Assembly: GCF_965138225.1 (NCBI RefSeq)
Contig: NZ_CBCSAX010000007.1
Source: Helicobacter_D ganmani
GTDB taxonomy: Bacteria > Campylobacterota > Campylobacteria > Campylobacterales > Helicobacteraceae
DNA length: 64,000 nucleotides
Reading direction: 5' to 3' (one strand)
A program made the position numbers and the translations under genes. Under the pieces are notes generated by a model. The model was given only the letters and a program-made list of their open reading frames with translations. It was not told the origin of the DNA and did no database searches. Every line of letters starts with the position of its first letter. Position 1 is the stretch's first letter. Shown one piece after another: positions 16,667-26,000 of this stretch.

Positions 16667-17215
16667 ATGAAAAAGCTCTTTTCGTTTTTTGTATTTGCTG
16701 GATTAGTTTGTTTTTGCTTTTGGATTGGCTTTGGCGGAATCTTTGCGCTCAATTTCACCTTTGCGATTCTGTCTTTTGCATTAATTGTTTCTATTGTGTT
16801 TTATGTGCAAAAGCGTAAGATTCAAGGCTTAATTCAAAATGCAAGTCAAGAGGAATTGGAAGCCTTAAGCGAAGCCTATAAAAGTAAGCAAGAAAGGGCG
16901 CAAGAGGAGGAAGAGGAATTTTGGGGAGAATCGCGACTACAAGAGGATTCCAAAGCTCCCACACAATCTCCACAAGTAGAATCGCAAGAGGACTTCAAGC
17001 CTACAAAAACGCGCTTTTGGCAAAATTTCAGTGCGCAAAATGCCAAAACAGGTGCGAAAATGTTTTTTTATCCTTTGCGACTTTTTGTGTATGGATTCCT
17101 TGTCGTTGGAATCTTGTTCCTTATTTCGCACCAAATCTTTGATTCTTTTGCCTTTTTGGGTGGCTTAATCTTTGCAAATGTCTTGGTTGTATCGTTTCTT
17201 TTTGTGAAAGACTGA
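16667..17215 (+). CDS. membrane protein of unknown function
   Basis: This 182-residue protein has two membrane helices at the N-terminus (FSFFVFAGLVCFCFWIGFGG and an adjoining one). A roughly 70-residue charged region rich in Glu, Gln and Ser follows, and then two helices at the C-terminus (LFVYGFLVVGILFLIS and FLGGLIFANVLVVSFLF). I do not recognise a family. It follows the AtpZ-like gene by 6 nt and is co-directional with hemL, so it is likely the last gene of that operon. It converges with der, with only 16 nt between the stops. Confidence 0.6.
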   Translation: MKKLFSFFVFAGLVCFCFWIGFGGIFALNFTFAILSFALIVSIVFYVQKRKIQGLIQNASQEELEALSEAYKSKQERAQEEEEEFWGESRLQEDSKAPTQSPQVESQEDFKPTKTRFWQNFSAQNAKTGAKMFFYPLRLFVYGFLVVGILFLISHQIFDSFAFLGGLIFANVLVVSFLFVKD

Positions 17216-17231
17216 TTTTTTATGTGATACT

Positions 17232-18635
17232 TTAGGATTCCTCCTCCTCAAAATCATTTTTGCCCCGTGCAATAAAAAGAATACGCGTTCCGCTAAAATC
17301 AAAATGTTCGCGCAAGAAATTCACCAAATACCGCTTATAGCTAAAATGTAAGCTTTTAGGACGATTCATAATCAGCGCAATTTGTGGGGGCTTGATTTCA
17401 AATTGCGTTGCATAATAGATTTTTACGATTTTCCCGTGGTCGCTAGGGAGCGGGTGGTGCTTGGTGGCTTCCTTGAGGATTGCATTAAGCTTTGCAGTTG
17501 GAATCCTAAAGGCAAAATTGCGATAAACTTTTAGGATTTCTTCCTCTAGTTTTTGGATATGGCGACCATTTTTGGCAGAAATTGTAAGAATCGGGGCATA
17601 TTCTAAGAACTTAAAGCGCAACTTAAAATCCTCTAAGATTCCTTTAAAATCCTTGTGCGCAATGTCCCATTTGTTTAAAACAACAATCACACCAAGCTTG
17701 TATTCATCTATCAATCCCGCAATTTTCTCATCTAATTCTACAAAAGGCGCAGAAGCATCAAGCACCAAAAGCGCAATATCTGTGCGCCCTAACACCTCAC
17801 GCGTGCGTTGCAAGGCAAATTTTTCCAAGCCCTCAATCTTGCCTCTTTTTCGGATTCCAGCAGTATCTACGAAATTGACTAATTGCCCTTTGATTTCTCC
17901 TTTTTCATCTACAGGGTCTATGGTCGTCCCAGCAATAGGGGAGACGATAGCGCGTTCGTCCTTAAGCAAAGCATTCAATAATGAACTTTTCCCTACATTG
18001 ACGCGCCCGATGATTCCGATATTAATTAACTCTTCTTGCGCTTGCTGTGTGGAATCCTCGCAATCTTCTTGTAAAAACTCTAAACCCTCCTCTAAATCCT
18101 CTTGCGTTTCTTGATTGAAAAACTGCTCTAATGCGTCATTCTTAAGAGCCGATAGAATCGCATTTTCAAGCTCTAGGATTCCGCGATTATGAGAAACGGA
18201 GACAAAAAACATTTGTTTTGCGCCAAACTCCATAAACTCCCACGCATTTTGTTTTTCTCTGTCATTATCAATCTTATTAACTACCAAAAAAATATTAGGA
18301 TTTTTGTGCTCAAGAGAGTAAAAAATCTCTTTGTCTATTGCTTGGGGAGCGGTTTTGCCATCTACAAGATACAAAATCAAATCCGCATTTTCACCTGTTT
18401 GCAGAGAATGCTTTGAGACGTTTTGAAACAAAGCATCTTTGCTCTCTAATCCGCCGGTATCCAAGAGTAAAAAGGGCAAGTTTTGCAGAGAAATTGTTGC
18501 CTTTTTGACATCACGTGTCGTGCCTGCAATCTCTGAAGTAATCGCAATTCTTTGTTTGCAAAATCGGTTGAACAGCGAGCTTTTACCCGCATTGGGACGC
18601 CCGATAATCGCAATGCTTCCATAAAATTTATCCAT
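17232..18635 (-). CDS. der: Der, tandem-domain ribosome-assembly GTPase (EngA)
   Basis: Der is an essential GTPase that helps the 50S ribosomal subunit mature. The 467-residue product has the unique double G-domain layout. The first domain shows GRPNAGKSSLFNR, DTGGLE and NKID; the second shows GRVNVGKSSLLNAL, DTAGIRKRGK and NKWD. Both Walker A loops are intact. The KH-like C-terminal domain ends in a Lys/Arg-rich stretch. An acidic linker (EDLEEGLEFLQEDCED) joins the two G domains. Length is normal. The gene is convergent with the membrane protein gene at 16667 and divergent from the EamA transporter. Confidence 0.96.
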   Translation of the reverse strand: MDKFYGSIAIIGRPNAGKSSLFNRFCKQRIAITSEIAGTTRDVKKATISLQNLPFLLLDTGGLESKDALFQNVSKHSLQTGENADLILYLVDGKTAPQAIDKEIFYSLEHKNPNIFLVVNKIDNDREKQNAWEFMEFGAKQMFFVSVSHNRGILELENAILSALKNDALEQFFNQETQEDLEEGLEFLQEDCEDSTQQAQEELINIGIIGRVNVGKSSLLNALLKDERAIVSPIAGTTIDPVDEKGEIKGQLVNFVDTAGIRKRGKIEGLEKFALQRTREVLGRTDIALLVLDASAPFVELDEKIAGLIDEYKLGVIVVLNKWDIAHKDFKGILEDFKLRFKFLEYAPILTISAKNGRHIQKLEEEILKVYRNFAFRIPTAKLNAILKEATKHHPLPSDHGKIVKIYYATQFEIKPPQIALIMNRPKSLHFSYKRYLVNFLREHFDFSGTRILFIARGKNDFEEEES

Positions 18636-18739
18636 TAAAAACCTTTAAATTAAAGTCTGATTTTACTTTAAGCTACGCACCTTTGTCAAATCTTTAGCTA
18701 AATTTTAGGCATAAGATTTTACGATTCTGCCAAAAATTT

Positions 18740-19645
18740 ATGGAACGAATAATGGAATCTAATAAGCAAGCAATTCTTGCAATGCTTTTAGCAGGATTGC
18801 TTTTTACCGCTATGGGAATGTTTGTCAAAGTGCTTACACCAAACTTACCTGCCATAGAAGTGGCTTTTGCTCGGAATTTCTTTGGTCTGCTTTGGGTTCT
18901 TGTTGCCTTAATACTTAACCCTCCAAAAACCAAGCAAGGTGGCAAGCCTTTTATTCTCTTTTTTCGTGGATTTGCAGGAGGAAGTGCGATGATGGCATAT
19001 TTTTATAATATGTCTGTAATGCCTTTAGGCACGGCTTTTGCATTTTCTTATACTTCGCCTATTTTTTTGGCACTTTTGAGTATGATTTTTATTCACGAGC
19101 GCGTGTCCTTAAGGATTTGGACAGCTATTTTTATGGGATTTGGCGGAATCTTGCTTATCTCCAATCCTCAAAGCATTGATTTAAGCTTTTTTGGATTCTT
19201 AATCGGAATTTACAGCGGGATTGGTGCAGCACTTGCGTATCTTTCTGTTGCAGAACTTGCCAAGAACTATGACCCGCGCATTATTATTGGTTCTTTGATG
19301 CTAAGTGGTTCTATTTTGCCGCTTTTAATGCAGTTTGTGCCTTATGAGAACTATCCTATCGCGTTATTTAAACCTTTTGTAATGCCGAACTTGCAAGAAT
19401 GGGGGCTGATTTTTGGGCTTGGGGTCGTCTCTATGTATGCGCAAATTTATATGACCAAAGCTTATAGTTTAGGGAATCCACCAATGATTGGAGCGATTTC
19501 TTATGTTACAATCTTTATGGCAACTTTAGCGGGAATTATTCTAGGAGACCAAGTGCCACACGGCTTAGTTATCATTGGTATGATTTGCATTGCGTGTGGT
19601 GGAATCTTGGCTGCATTTTCAAGAAAATACAAAAAAGCAAAATGA
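18740..19645 (+). CDS. EamA/DMT family transporter
   Basis: This is a 301-residue inner-membrane protein with ten predicted helices formed by two EamA repeats, as in drug/metabolite transporters. The first repeat includes AILAMLLAGLLFTAMGMFVK and VAFARNFFGLLWVLVA; the second includes VSMYAQIYMTKAYSLGNP and ends with GMICIACGGILAAFS. The substrate cannot be told from sequence; metabolite or amino acid export is typical. Two close ATGs (18740 and 18752) are possible and neither has a clear Shine-Dalgarno. It stands alone between der and the GT8 gene. Confidence 0.85.
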   Translation: MERIMESNKQAILAMLLAGLLFTAMGMFVKVLTPNLPAIEVAFARNFFGLLWVLVALILNPPKTKQGGKPFILFFRGFAGGSAMMAYFYNMSVMPLGTAFAFSYTSPIFLALLSMIFIHERVSLRIWTAIFMGFGGILLISNPQSIDLSFFGFLIGIYSGIGAALAYLSVAELAKNYDPRIIIGSLMLSGSILPLLMQFVPYENYPIALFKPFVMPNLQEWGLIFGLGVVSMYAQIYMTKAYSLGNPPMIGAISYVTIFMATLAGIILGDQVPHGLVIIGMICIACGGILAAFSRKYKKAK

Positions 19646-19683
19646 GTTTGAATGTGTGATGAATCACCGCGACACTTTTATGC

Positions 19684-19689
19684 TATAAT
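19684..19689 (+). promoter_or_regulatory. extended -10 promoter for the phase-variable GT8 gene
   Basis: TGCTATAAT (TATAAT at 19684-19689) is a strong extended -10 element, 31 nt before the ATG at 19721. The start has AGAGGG just upstream as ribosome-binding site. An intact promoter and ribosome-binding site show that the gene is silenced only by the reading frame. Confidence 0.65.
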
Positions 19690-19720
19690 TCTGCCATTAT
19701 TTAAATTATAAAGAGGGTTG

Positions 19721-21204
19721 ATGTTTCACATTGTCTTTAATGCTGATGAAAATTACATAAAATACAATGCAGTTTTGATGATGAGTATTATTAAAATTGC
19801 ATTGAAACAAACTTGCAAACAAGAGGCAACTAAAATCTCTCCCCCCCCCCGCAAGACTCTAGTGAGCAAGGCTATTGCTTCCATATTTTGAGTGATTCTC
19901 TTTCGCTCTGTACGCAAAACAAACTTCAAGAGCTTGAAAAAGAACTCAACGCTCTTTATCCTTGTCGTATTCTCATACATTTTCTTAGTGGCGAGGAGTT
20001 TAAGGATTCACCCAAATGGGCAAATCATACGAATCATTTGACATATTTTAGAATCAAACTCGCTTCTGTGTTACCACAAGAAATTGACAGATGTTTATAT
20101 TTAGATATAGATATGCTTGTTTTACAACCCTTAGAGGAATTGTTTGCTTTAGATTTGGGGGAAAATATCGCCGCAGTTGTGCTAGATTGCAGCAATCCTT
20201 ATCAAGAAAAACGTTTAAAGGCACGAGATTCCACACAAGCGGATTTTGTCTTTCCTTTTAGGAAAGAGTATTTTAATGCAGGATTTATGTTGATTAACCT
20301 TAAGAAATGGAGAGAATCTCAAGTAGAGAGTAGAGCGTTGGAATTTATGCGCACTTTTATTACAAGAGTAGGCGACCAAGATATTTTAAACGCAGTCATT
20401 GGCAAAGAAACGCTTAAACTTCCTCCTAAGTGGAATTTCTTTATCAATCATTTCAACGCAGAGAGATTGGGAAGGGCGGATAACTTCTGTGCTGATGAGA
20501 GCAAAAACTGCCTCTATGGCTATACAAGCAAGCAATATCAAGAATCTTTAAGGCAAATTGCGATTGTGCATTATACCTTTTTGGGTGCGAAACCTTGGGA
20601 GAATGAGTGCAAAATACTAGATACCGCGTATTTGCCTCTTACTTATCCTTATTACGCGACTTGGTGGGAAATCGCGCTACAAACACCGATTTTCAATCAA
20701 GAGCTAAAAGAGCTTTTAAACAATCTCAAAGAAAGAGCATTACAAGACTATGCAAAGGCACTTTCGGGCAAGTTATTGCAGTTAGAAAACAAATTATTAT
20801 TGCCATTAAAAAATAAAATATCGCCATTAGAGAATGAGCTATCGCAATTACAAGCAAGAATGCAAAAAGTAGAGGAATCACAAAAAATCTATGGTGCAAA
20901 GAAACGAGTGCAAAATCACTTAAACTACAAACTAGGCGTGGTCATTGTGGAATCGCAAAATATTTTTAAGAAAGTGATTCTGCCCTTTAGAATGGCGCGG
21001 ATTGTTTATTTGCACAAAAAACAGCTTAAAATCCTCCAAAGTCTTTATGCGCTTAATCCACAACTAAAGCCTCCAGCACTTTCGCGATATAGTGATTTGC
21101 AAGAGGCATTATCCTATCAAAACAGCGTTTTTTATCAAACAGGCGAAAGATTCCTAAACTCTTGCAAACAATGGTTTAAAGGAAAATTTATAAAAATTTT
21201 ATAA
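19721..21204 (+). CDS. phase-variable GT8 glycosyltransferase, out of frame here
   Basis: This gene encodes a second GT8 glycosyltransferase but is split by a run of ten C at 19841-19850. From the ATG at 19721 the protein starts MFHIVFNADENYIKYNAV, typical of GT8, runs into the C tract and then stops at a TGA near 19890. The rest of the domain continues in another frame: GYCFHILSDSL, the DxD motif YLDIDMLVLQPL, GDQDILNAVIG and IVHYTFLGAKPW. Adding one C (or removing two) restores one frame of about 494 residues. A coiled coil of leucine heptads (about residues 330-375) precedes a C-terminal domain shared with the GT8 protein at 9877-11094. A surface-glycan role is likely. Confidence 0.85.
19841..19850 (+). 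repeat. C10 homopolymer, slipped-strand phase switch
   Basis: Ten consecutive C lie inside the N-terminal coding part of the GT8 gene. Poly-C/G tracts of this length are the usual contingency switches of Helicobacter and Campylobacter. The tract length here gives the off frame; C11 or C8 would give on. An assembly error in the tract cannot be excluded. Confidence 0.85.
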
Positions 21205-21276
21205 TTAAAGGCGACAAATCAAATCTTTTCTTGCAATTAAAGCGCAAATGTCTTGTAAAAATCAATGAAAAAGCGT

Positions 21277-21282
21277 TATAAT
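21277..21282 (+). promoter_or_regulatory. -10 box for the clpS operon
   Basis: TATAAT within GCGTTATAATTA lies 42 nt before the GTG start of clpS. It is the only good promoter found ahead of the clpS-clpA run. Confidence 0.6.
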
Positions 21283-21324
21283 TAGAGCTTTTATTCAGCG
21301 TTATAAAGACAAAAAGGAATCTCC

Positions 21325-21630
21325 GTGCCAAAAGACGCACAATACGAAAATACAACAGAAGTTTTAGAGAAAGTTCAAGAACCTATCCGCTATAAAGTCA
21401 TTTTGCTAAACGATGATTACACAACACAAGAATTTGTAATAGAAGTCTTGCAAAAAATCTTTCATAAGAATTTTGAAGATTCGCTCAATCTTATGCTGCA
21501 GATTCATCACAATGGTAAGGGTGTTTGTGGAATCTACCCTTATGATATTGCCGAAATTAAAGCAGTGCAAGTGCGTAAAATGGCAAAAGAAAAGCAATAT
21601 CCACTACGCGCAATTTTAGAAAAAATATAA
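21325..21630 (+). CDS. clpS: ClpS, ClpA adaptor for N-end rule substrates
   Basis: ClpS binds proteins with bulky N-terminal residues and delivers them to ClpA-ClpP for degradation. The 101-residue product has the ClpS core, starting YKVILLNDDYTTQEFVIEVL and continuing through GKGVCGIYPYDIAEIKAVQV. The NDDYT segment is part of the substrate-binding surface. The start is a GTG at 21325 with AAGGA upstream. It is followed after 11 nt by clpA, the expected partner. Confidence 0.96.
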   Translation: MPKDAQYENTTEVLEKVQEPIRYKVILLNDDYTTQEFVIEVLQKIFHKNFEDSLNLMLQIHHNGKGVCGIYPYDIAEIKAVQVRKMAKEKQYPLRAILEKI

Positions 21631-21641
21631 GAGAAAAAACT

Positions 21642-23921
21642 ATGTTTGAAATTAGTAAAGAATTAAATGTCGTGCTACAAAATGCACAAAAGGAAGCAAA
21701 GCTTAGAGGACACGAATATTTAACCTTAGAGCATATTTTTCAAGCTTTATTAGAAAACAAAAAAGTCATTAAAGCCTTGCAAGAATGTGGCGGAAATATT
21801 GAAATAATGAAACAGCAAGTTAAAAGATATTTAGAGCATTTTTTGACTGCTTTTCCAGAATATAAAGACAACAACGAAATGCCACAAGAAACGCTTGCAG
21901 TTACGCGTGTAATTGAAATGATGATAAGTCATGTAAGAGGCTCACAACGCAAACAAGCGCAAGTGAGTGATTTGCTTGCTGCGATTTTGGAGGAGGAAAA
22001 GGCATTTTGCACACAGGTTCTTAAAACGCAAGGAATCACGCGTTTGAATATCCTAGAATACATCACAGAAAATCAAGAGGAATTTAATATTGGCTTGGAC
22101 AAAACAGAGGACAAAGTAGAATCCAATCAAAGACAAGAGGAGCAATCAGAATCCGCATTAGAGAGATTCTGCACAAATTTGACGCAAGAAGCAAGAGAGG
22201 GCAAGATTGACCATGTCATCGGGAGAGAAGTAGAAATTCGTCGATGCTTTGAAATTCTATTGCGCAAGAAGAAGAATAATCCTTTATTAGTCGGTGAGCC
22301 TGGTGTTGGAAAAACTGCAGTAGCCGAAGGATTAGCCCTTAAAATCACGCAAGAAGCAAGTCCTTTGGATAAAACTGAAATTTATATGCTCAATATGGGC
22401 GCACTCGTGGCAGGAACAAAATATCGGGGAGACTTTGAAAAACGCATTAAACTCCTAAGTGATGAAGTGCTTGAGCGCGGGAATGTCGTGCTTTTTATTG
22501 ATGAGATTCATATGCTCATTGGTGCAGGGGCAACAAATAGTGGTAGTATGGACGCAAGCAATCTACTCAAACCTATGCTTGGTAACGGAAAACTACGTTG
22601 CATAGGAGCTAGCACTTATGCGGAATATCGCTCCTTTTTAGACAAAGACAAGGCACTTTCACGTCGTTTTGCCAAAGTGGAGGTAAAAGAGCCAACCCAA
22701 GAGGAAAGCATTTTGATTTTGCAGGGCGTGAAAAAATATTACGAAAATCATCACAATGTGCGCTATACTGATGAGGGAATCGCATTAATGGTAGAACTAT
22801 CGGTGCGTTATCTGCACGAGCGATTCTTGCCCGATAAGGCGATTGACATTATGGACGAAGTGGGCGCGAGCTACAAGCTAGATGGCAGGAGTGGAAAGGT
22901 AAGCCTACAAAGCATCAAACAAATGGTAGCCAAAATGGCTAAAATTCCGGAAATTGAAGCAACTAAGAATGATAAAAGCTTGCTTAAAAACTTAGAAAAA
23001 CATCTCAAAAGTAGAATCTTCGGACAAGACGAAGCCATTAGTGAAGTCGTTAGTGCGTTAAAACGCAACAAAGCAGGGTTAAGCACTCCAAATAAACCCA
23101 TAGGCTCTTTTCTTTTTAGCGGTCCAAGCGGAGTGGGTAAAACAGAACTTGCAAAAGAGCTTGCAAAATCCCTTAATATCAACTTTGAGCGCATTGATAT
23201 GAGCGAATATATGGAGAAATTCTCTACTTCCCAGCTTATTGGTGCAGCGGCAGGATATGTTGGCTATGAAAAAGGTGGAATTCTCACAGAGATGATAAAG
23301 AAAAATCCACATACTTTGCTACTCTTAGACGAAGTAGAAAAGGCACACCCTGAAGTCTTGAATCTCTTTTTGCAGGTAATGGATTATGGAAAATTAACCG
23401 ACAATAACGGACAAAGTATAGACTTTTCTTCAGTCATTTTGATTTTAACTTCTAATGTTGGTTCTAAAGAATCCCCAATTCTAGGCTTCAAAAAAGATTC
23501 CAACACGCGCTTTAATAGTGCGATTAAAGAGACTTTTTCGCCTGAATTTAGGAATCGCCTAGACGCAATTATCGCCTTTAATGCGCTAAGTCCAAAAGAA
23601 ATTTTAAAAATTGTAGAAAAAAACATTGCGGATTTGAATCAACAAATTAAAGCAAAGGGAATTGAAGTCGTTTTGGAAAAAAGTGCGAGAGAGTATTTGG
23701 CAGAAGTTGGATTCAATACCGAACTTGGCGCGCGTCCTTTGGCACTTGTGATTCAAAAAGAAATCAAGAATCCGATGAGTGATTTGATGTTGTTTGGAGA
23801 TTTAGAGAAAGGTGGAAAAATATTTTTTGAATACAAAAATAAACAGCTGATATACCATAGTCAAAAACCTCAAAAAACAACCGCTAAAAAAACCAAAAAG
23901 AACACAAAAGGCAAAGAATGA
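21642..23921 (+). CDS. clpA: ClpA, ATP-dependent Clp protease ATPase subunit
   Basis: ClpA is the AAA+ unfoldase that feeds substrates to ClpP. The 759-residue product has an N-domain with two Clp repeats. It contains two AAA+ modules with Walker A loops GEPGVGKT (218-225) and GPSGVGKT (494-501), matching Walker B (LFIDEIH and LLLDEVEKAHPE) and an arginine-finger region. The ILGF tetrapeptide in the second module (SPILGFKK) fits the ClpP-contacting loop that marks ClpA rather than ClpB; the ClpB middle coiled coil is absent. A short Lys-rich tail ends the protein. It overlaps the next gene by 4 nt. Confidence 0.95.
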   Translation: MFEISKELNVVLQNAQKEAKLRGHEYLTLEHIFQALLENKKVIKALQECGGNIEIMKQQVKRYLEHFLTAFPEYKDNNEMPQETLAVTRVIEMMISHVRGSQRKQAQVSDLLAAILEEEKAFCTQVLKTQGITRLNILEYITENQEEFNIGLDKTEDKVESNQRQEEQSESALERFCTNLTQEAREGKIDHVIGREVEIRRCFEILLRKKKNNPLLVGEPGVGKTAVAEGLALKITQEASPLDKTEIYMLNMGALVAGTKYRGDFEKRIKLLSDEVLERGNVVLFIDEIHMLIGAGATNSGSMDASNLLKPMLGNGKLRCIGASTYAEYRSFLDKDKALSRRFAKVEVKEPTQEESILILQGVKKYYENHHNVRYTDEGIALMVELSVRYLHERFLPDKAIDIMDEVGASYKLDGRSGKVSLQSIKQMVAKMAKIPEIEATKNDKSLLKNLEKHLKSRIFGQDEAISEVVSALKRNKAGLSTPNKPIGSFLFSGPSGVGKTELAKELAKSLNINFERIDMSEYMEKFSTSQLIGAAAGYVGYEKGGILTEMIKKNPHTLLLLDEVEKAHPEVLNLFLQVMDYGKLTDNNGQSIDFSSVILILTSNVGSKESPILGFKKDSNTRFNSAIKETFSPEFRNRLDAIIAFNALSPKEILKIVEKNIADLNQQIKAKGIEVVLEKSAREYLAEVGFNTELGARPLALVIQKEIKNPMSDLMLFGDLEKGGKIFFEYKNKQLIYHSQKPQKTTAKKTKKNTKGKE

Positions 23922-24682
23922 TAGATTTTGCTTGGAATTTAGAATCGCAAGTCGCAGCCATCTATCGTGTAAGTGGCTATGTGCATGGGATTAGTGAGAT
24001 AGAATCTCAAAGGCTAGATTCCTTTTTTGGATTAGAAAAAGAAATCAAACTTTTATGTGCCAATACAGAGTCCTTTTTGTTTCGTGATTTAGGGGTTAAT
24101 GTTTTGTTGTGGGGAGCAAGAGGTTGTGGTAAAAGCTCATTGATTAAGGCAATTTTGATTCAATATGCTAAAGAGGGTTTGAGGATTTTGCAAATTGAAA
24201 AAGAGCATTTAGAGATTCTGCCAGAGGTTTTAGATATTTTGCGCAATAAACATTATAAATTTATTATTTTTTGTGATGATTTGAGTTTTGAACAAGATGA
24301 AAAAACTTATAAAAACCTTAAAAGCATATTGGAGGGAGGTTTAGAATCTTTGCCTAAAAATATAAAAATCTATGCGACTTCCAACCGACGACATTTGTTG
24401 CCTGAATTCCACGATGAGAACGAGATATTTGGCTATGAAGGAAATGAGGATAAAATCGCTTTAAGCGACCGCTTTCCTTTGTGTATAGGATTCTACACGC
24501 AAGGCAATGCGGAGTATTTGGAAGTTTTAGCGGGATATTTTAAGAAAGAAAAAGACACAAAAGAATGGGAAAAAATTTGTAGAATCGCATTACAATATGC
24601 TGTTCAAAAAGGCACACGCAATCCTCGCACTGCGGCACAATTTTATACACTTTATCAAAGCGGTTTGTTGGATTATCTATAA
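23918..24682 (+). CDS. DUF815 family P-loop ATPase
   Basis: This is a 254-residue AAA-type ATPase of the DUF815 family. Walker A is GARGCGKSS (about residue 65-73), Walker B is FIIFCDDLSFE, and sensor-like IKIYATSNRRHLLPE follows. The C-terminal helices contain GTRNPRTAAQFY. The biological role of the family is not established. The ATG overlaps the clpA stop in an ATGA, so its translation is coupled to clpA; this hints at a chaperone-related task, but the link is contextual. galU follows after 10 nt. Confidence 0.88.
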   Translation: MIDFAWNLESQVAAIYRVSGYVHGISEIESQRLDSFFGLEKEIKLLCANTESFLFRDLGVNVLLWGARGCGKSSLIKAILIQYAKEGLRILQIEKEHLEILPEVLDILRNKHYKFIIFCDDLSFEQDEKTYKNLKSILEGGLESLPKNIKIYATSNRRHLLPEFHDENEIFGYEGNEDKIALSDRFPLCIGFYTQGNAEYLEVLAGYFKKEKDTKEWEKICRIALQYAVQKGTRNPRTAAQFYTLYQSGLLDYL

Positions 24683-24692
24683 AGGAGAAAAA

Positions 24693-25517
24693 ATGATTAA
24701 AAAATGTTTATTCCCAGCTGCTGGCTATGGCACACGATTCTTGCCTGCAACAAAAACAACACCCAAAGAAATGCTACCTATTATCAATAAACCCTTGATT
24801 CAATATGGTGTGGAAGAGGCAATGGAAGCTGGAATCTTTAATATGGCAATCGTTACAGGACGTGGAAAAAGGTCGCTAGAGGATTATTTTGATATTAATT
24901 ATGAATTAGAACATCAGCTAAAAGGCACAAGCAAAGAGAATCTTTTAAAAGATATTCGCAATGTTTTGGAGACTTGCAGTTTTTCTTACACACGGCAAAT
25001 GGAAATGAAAGGCTTAGGACACGCAATATTAGTTGGAGAAAGTCTTGTTGGAAATGAACCTTTTGCGGTAATTTTGAGTGATGACTTATGTGATAATGAG
25101 GGAGGGCAGGGCGTATTAAGCCAAATGTGTAAAATCTATGCAAAATATCGTTGCTCTATTGTTGCAGTAGAAGAAGTCGCACTAGAAGAGGTGAGCAAAT
25201 ATGGTGTGATTGCGGGAAGAAAAATAGATGAAGATGTTTTTGTTGTGGATAATATGATTGAAAAACCAAGTCAAGAGGAAGCTCCAAGCAATTTAGCGAT
25301 TATTGGACGCTATATTTTAACACCAGATATTTTTGAGATTCTACATCGCACCAAACCCGGAAAAAATGGTGAAATTCAAATCACTGATGCACTTTTAGAA
25401 CAATGTAAAAAGGGTATGGTGCTTGGGTATAAATTCAAAGGTGTGCGCTATGATTGCGGAAGTGTAGATGGTTTTGTTAAAGCCACAAATATTTTTTATG
25501 ATAAGCTAAAGCGATAG
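24693..25517 (+). CDS. galU: GalU, UTP-glucose-1-phosphate uridylyltransferase
   Basis: GalU makes UDP-glucose, the activated sugar used in LPS and other glycan synthesis. The 274-residue product opens with the nucleotidyltransferase signature CLFPAAGYGTRFLPATK, followed by PKEMLPIINKPLIQYGVEE, and contains FAVILSDDLCDN and the lysine-containing MIEKPSQEEAPSNL. I chose the ATG at 24693 because AAAGGAG lies 6 nt before it; an upstream in-frame ATG lies in the previous gene. The gene order galU-hypothetical-murA is the same as in H. pylori. Confidence 0.95.
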   Translation: MIKKCLFPAAGYGTRFLPATKTTPKEMLPIINKPLIQYGVEEAMEAGIFNMAIVTGRGKRSLEDYFDINYELEHQLKGTSKENLLKDIRNVLETCSFSYTRQMEMKGLGHAILVGESLVGNEPFAVILSDDLCDNEGGQGVLSQMCKIYAKYRCSIVAVEEVALEEVSKYGVIAGRKIDEDVFVVDNMIEKPSQEEAPSNLAIIGRYILTPDIFEILHRTKPGKNGEIQITDALLEQCKKGMVLGYKFKGVRYDCGSVDGFVKATNIFYDKLKR

Positions 25518-25526
25518 AATCAAGAA

Positions 25527-25979
25527 ATGTATAGTTTTAATTTTTATCTTTTTATCTTTTTATTTTTATGTCTCTTGATGATGCCATTTTTTTTGCTCGG
25601 GGGCGGATTTATTATTCATGAAAGAATCCAAGCTTATCTTGCGGCGATAAGAGGACGAGAGAAAAAGTTTCATAACATCAACTATCTTGTTTCTATTTTT
25701 AAAGATGAAAATTCCGAACAAGAATTATTAGAAGAAGCATTAGCTGCTTTCAATCAGCATTTTTTACATTTTGGGGATATAGGAAAAGAGAGCAAGGAAT
25801 ATCAAGGACGACTTGATTTTATCAGTGCGCTTTCTTGGTGTCCCAAAATGGACATTGACCGCGTGGTAAATTACCGAGAAGATCTTGTTAAAGCTAATCC
25901 AAACTTTAAAAAAGAAATTGAAACCGTCATTGGTCAAGCATTGAAAAATCGTGATGAGAAAAAAGGTAAAAAGAAATGA
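25527..25979 (+). CDS. membrane-anchored protein of unknown function
   Basis: This 150-residue protein has one long hydrophobic segment at the N-terminus (FYLFIFLFLCLLMMPFFLL). A soluble helical domain follows, with an acidic middle (DENSEQELLEEAL) and a Lys-rich tail (RDEKKGKKK). It lies between galU and murA, as a similar small gene does in H. pylori. I recognise no functional family. Spacing of 9 and 21 nt to its neighbours implies one operon. Confidence 0.65.
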   Translation: MYSFNFYLFIFLFLCLLMMPFFLLGGGFIIHERIQAYLAAIRGREKKFHNINYLVSIFKDENSEQELLEEALAAFNQHFLHFGDIGKESKEYQGRLDFISALSWCPKMDIDRVVNYREDLVKANPNFKKEIETVIGQALKNRDEKKGKKK

Positions 25980-26000
25980 TAAATCAAAAAAGGAAATGTA

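Noticed and set aside
17572..18114. 180-residue plus-strand frame opposite der
   Set aside because: Antisense to the GTPase domains; Ser-rich composition is what the reverse frame of such a gene gives.
19888..21204. Reading the second GT8 gene as an intact protein starting at 19888
   Set aside because: The start would lack the conserved N-terminal strand and has no ribosome-binding site. The missing part is found upstream in another frame across the C10 tract.
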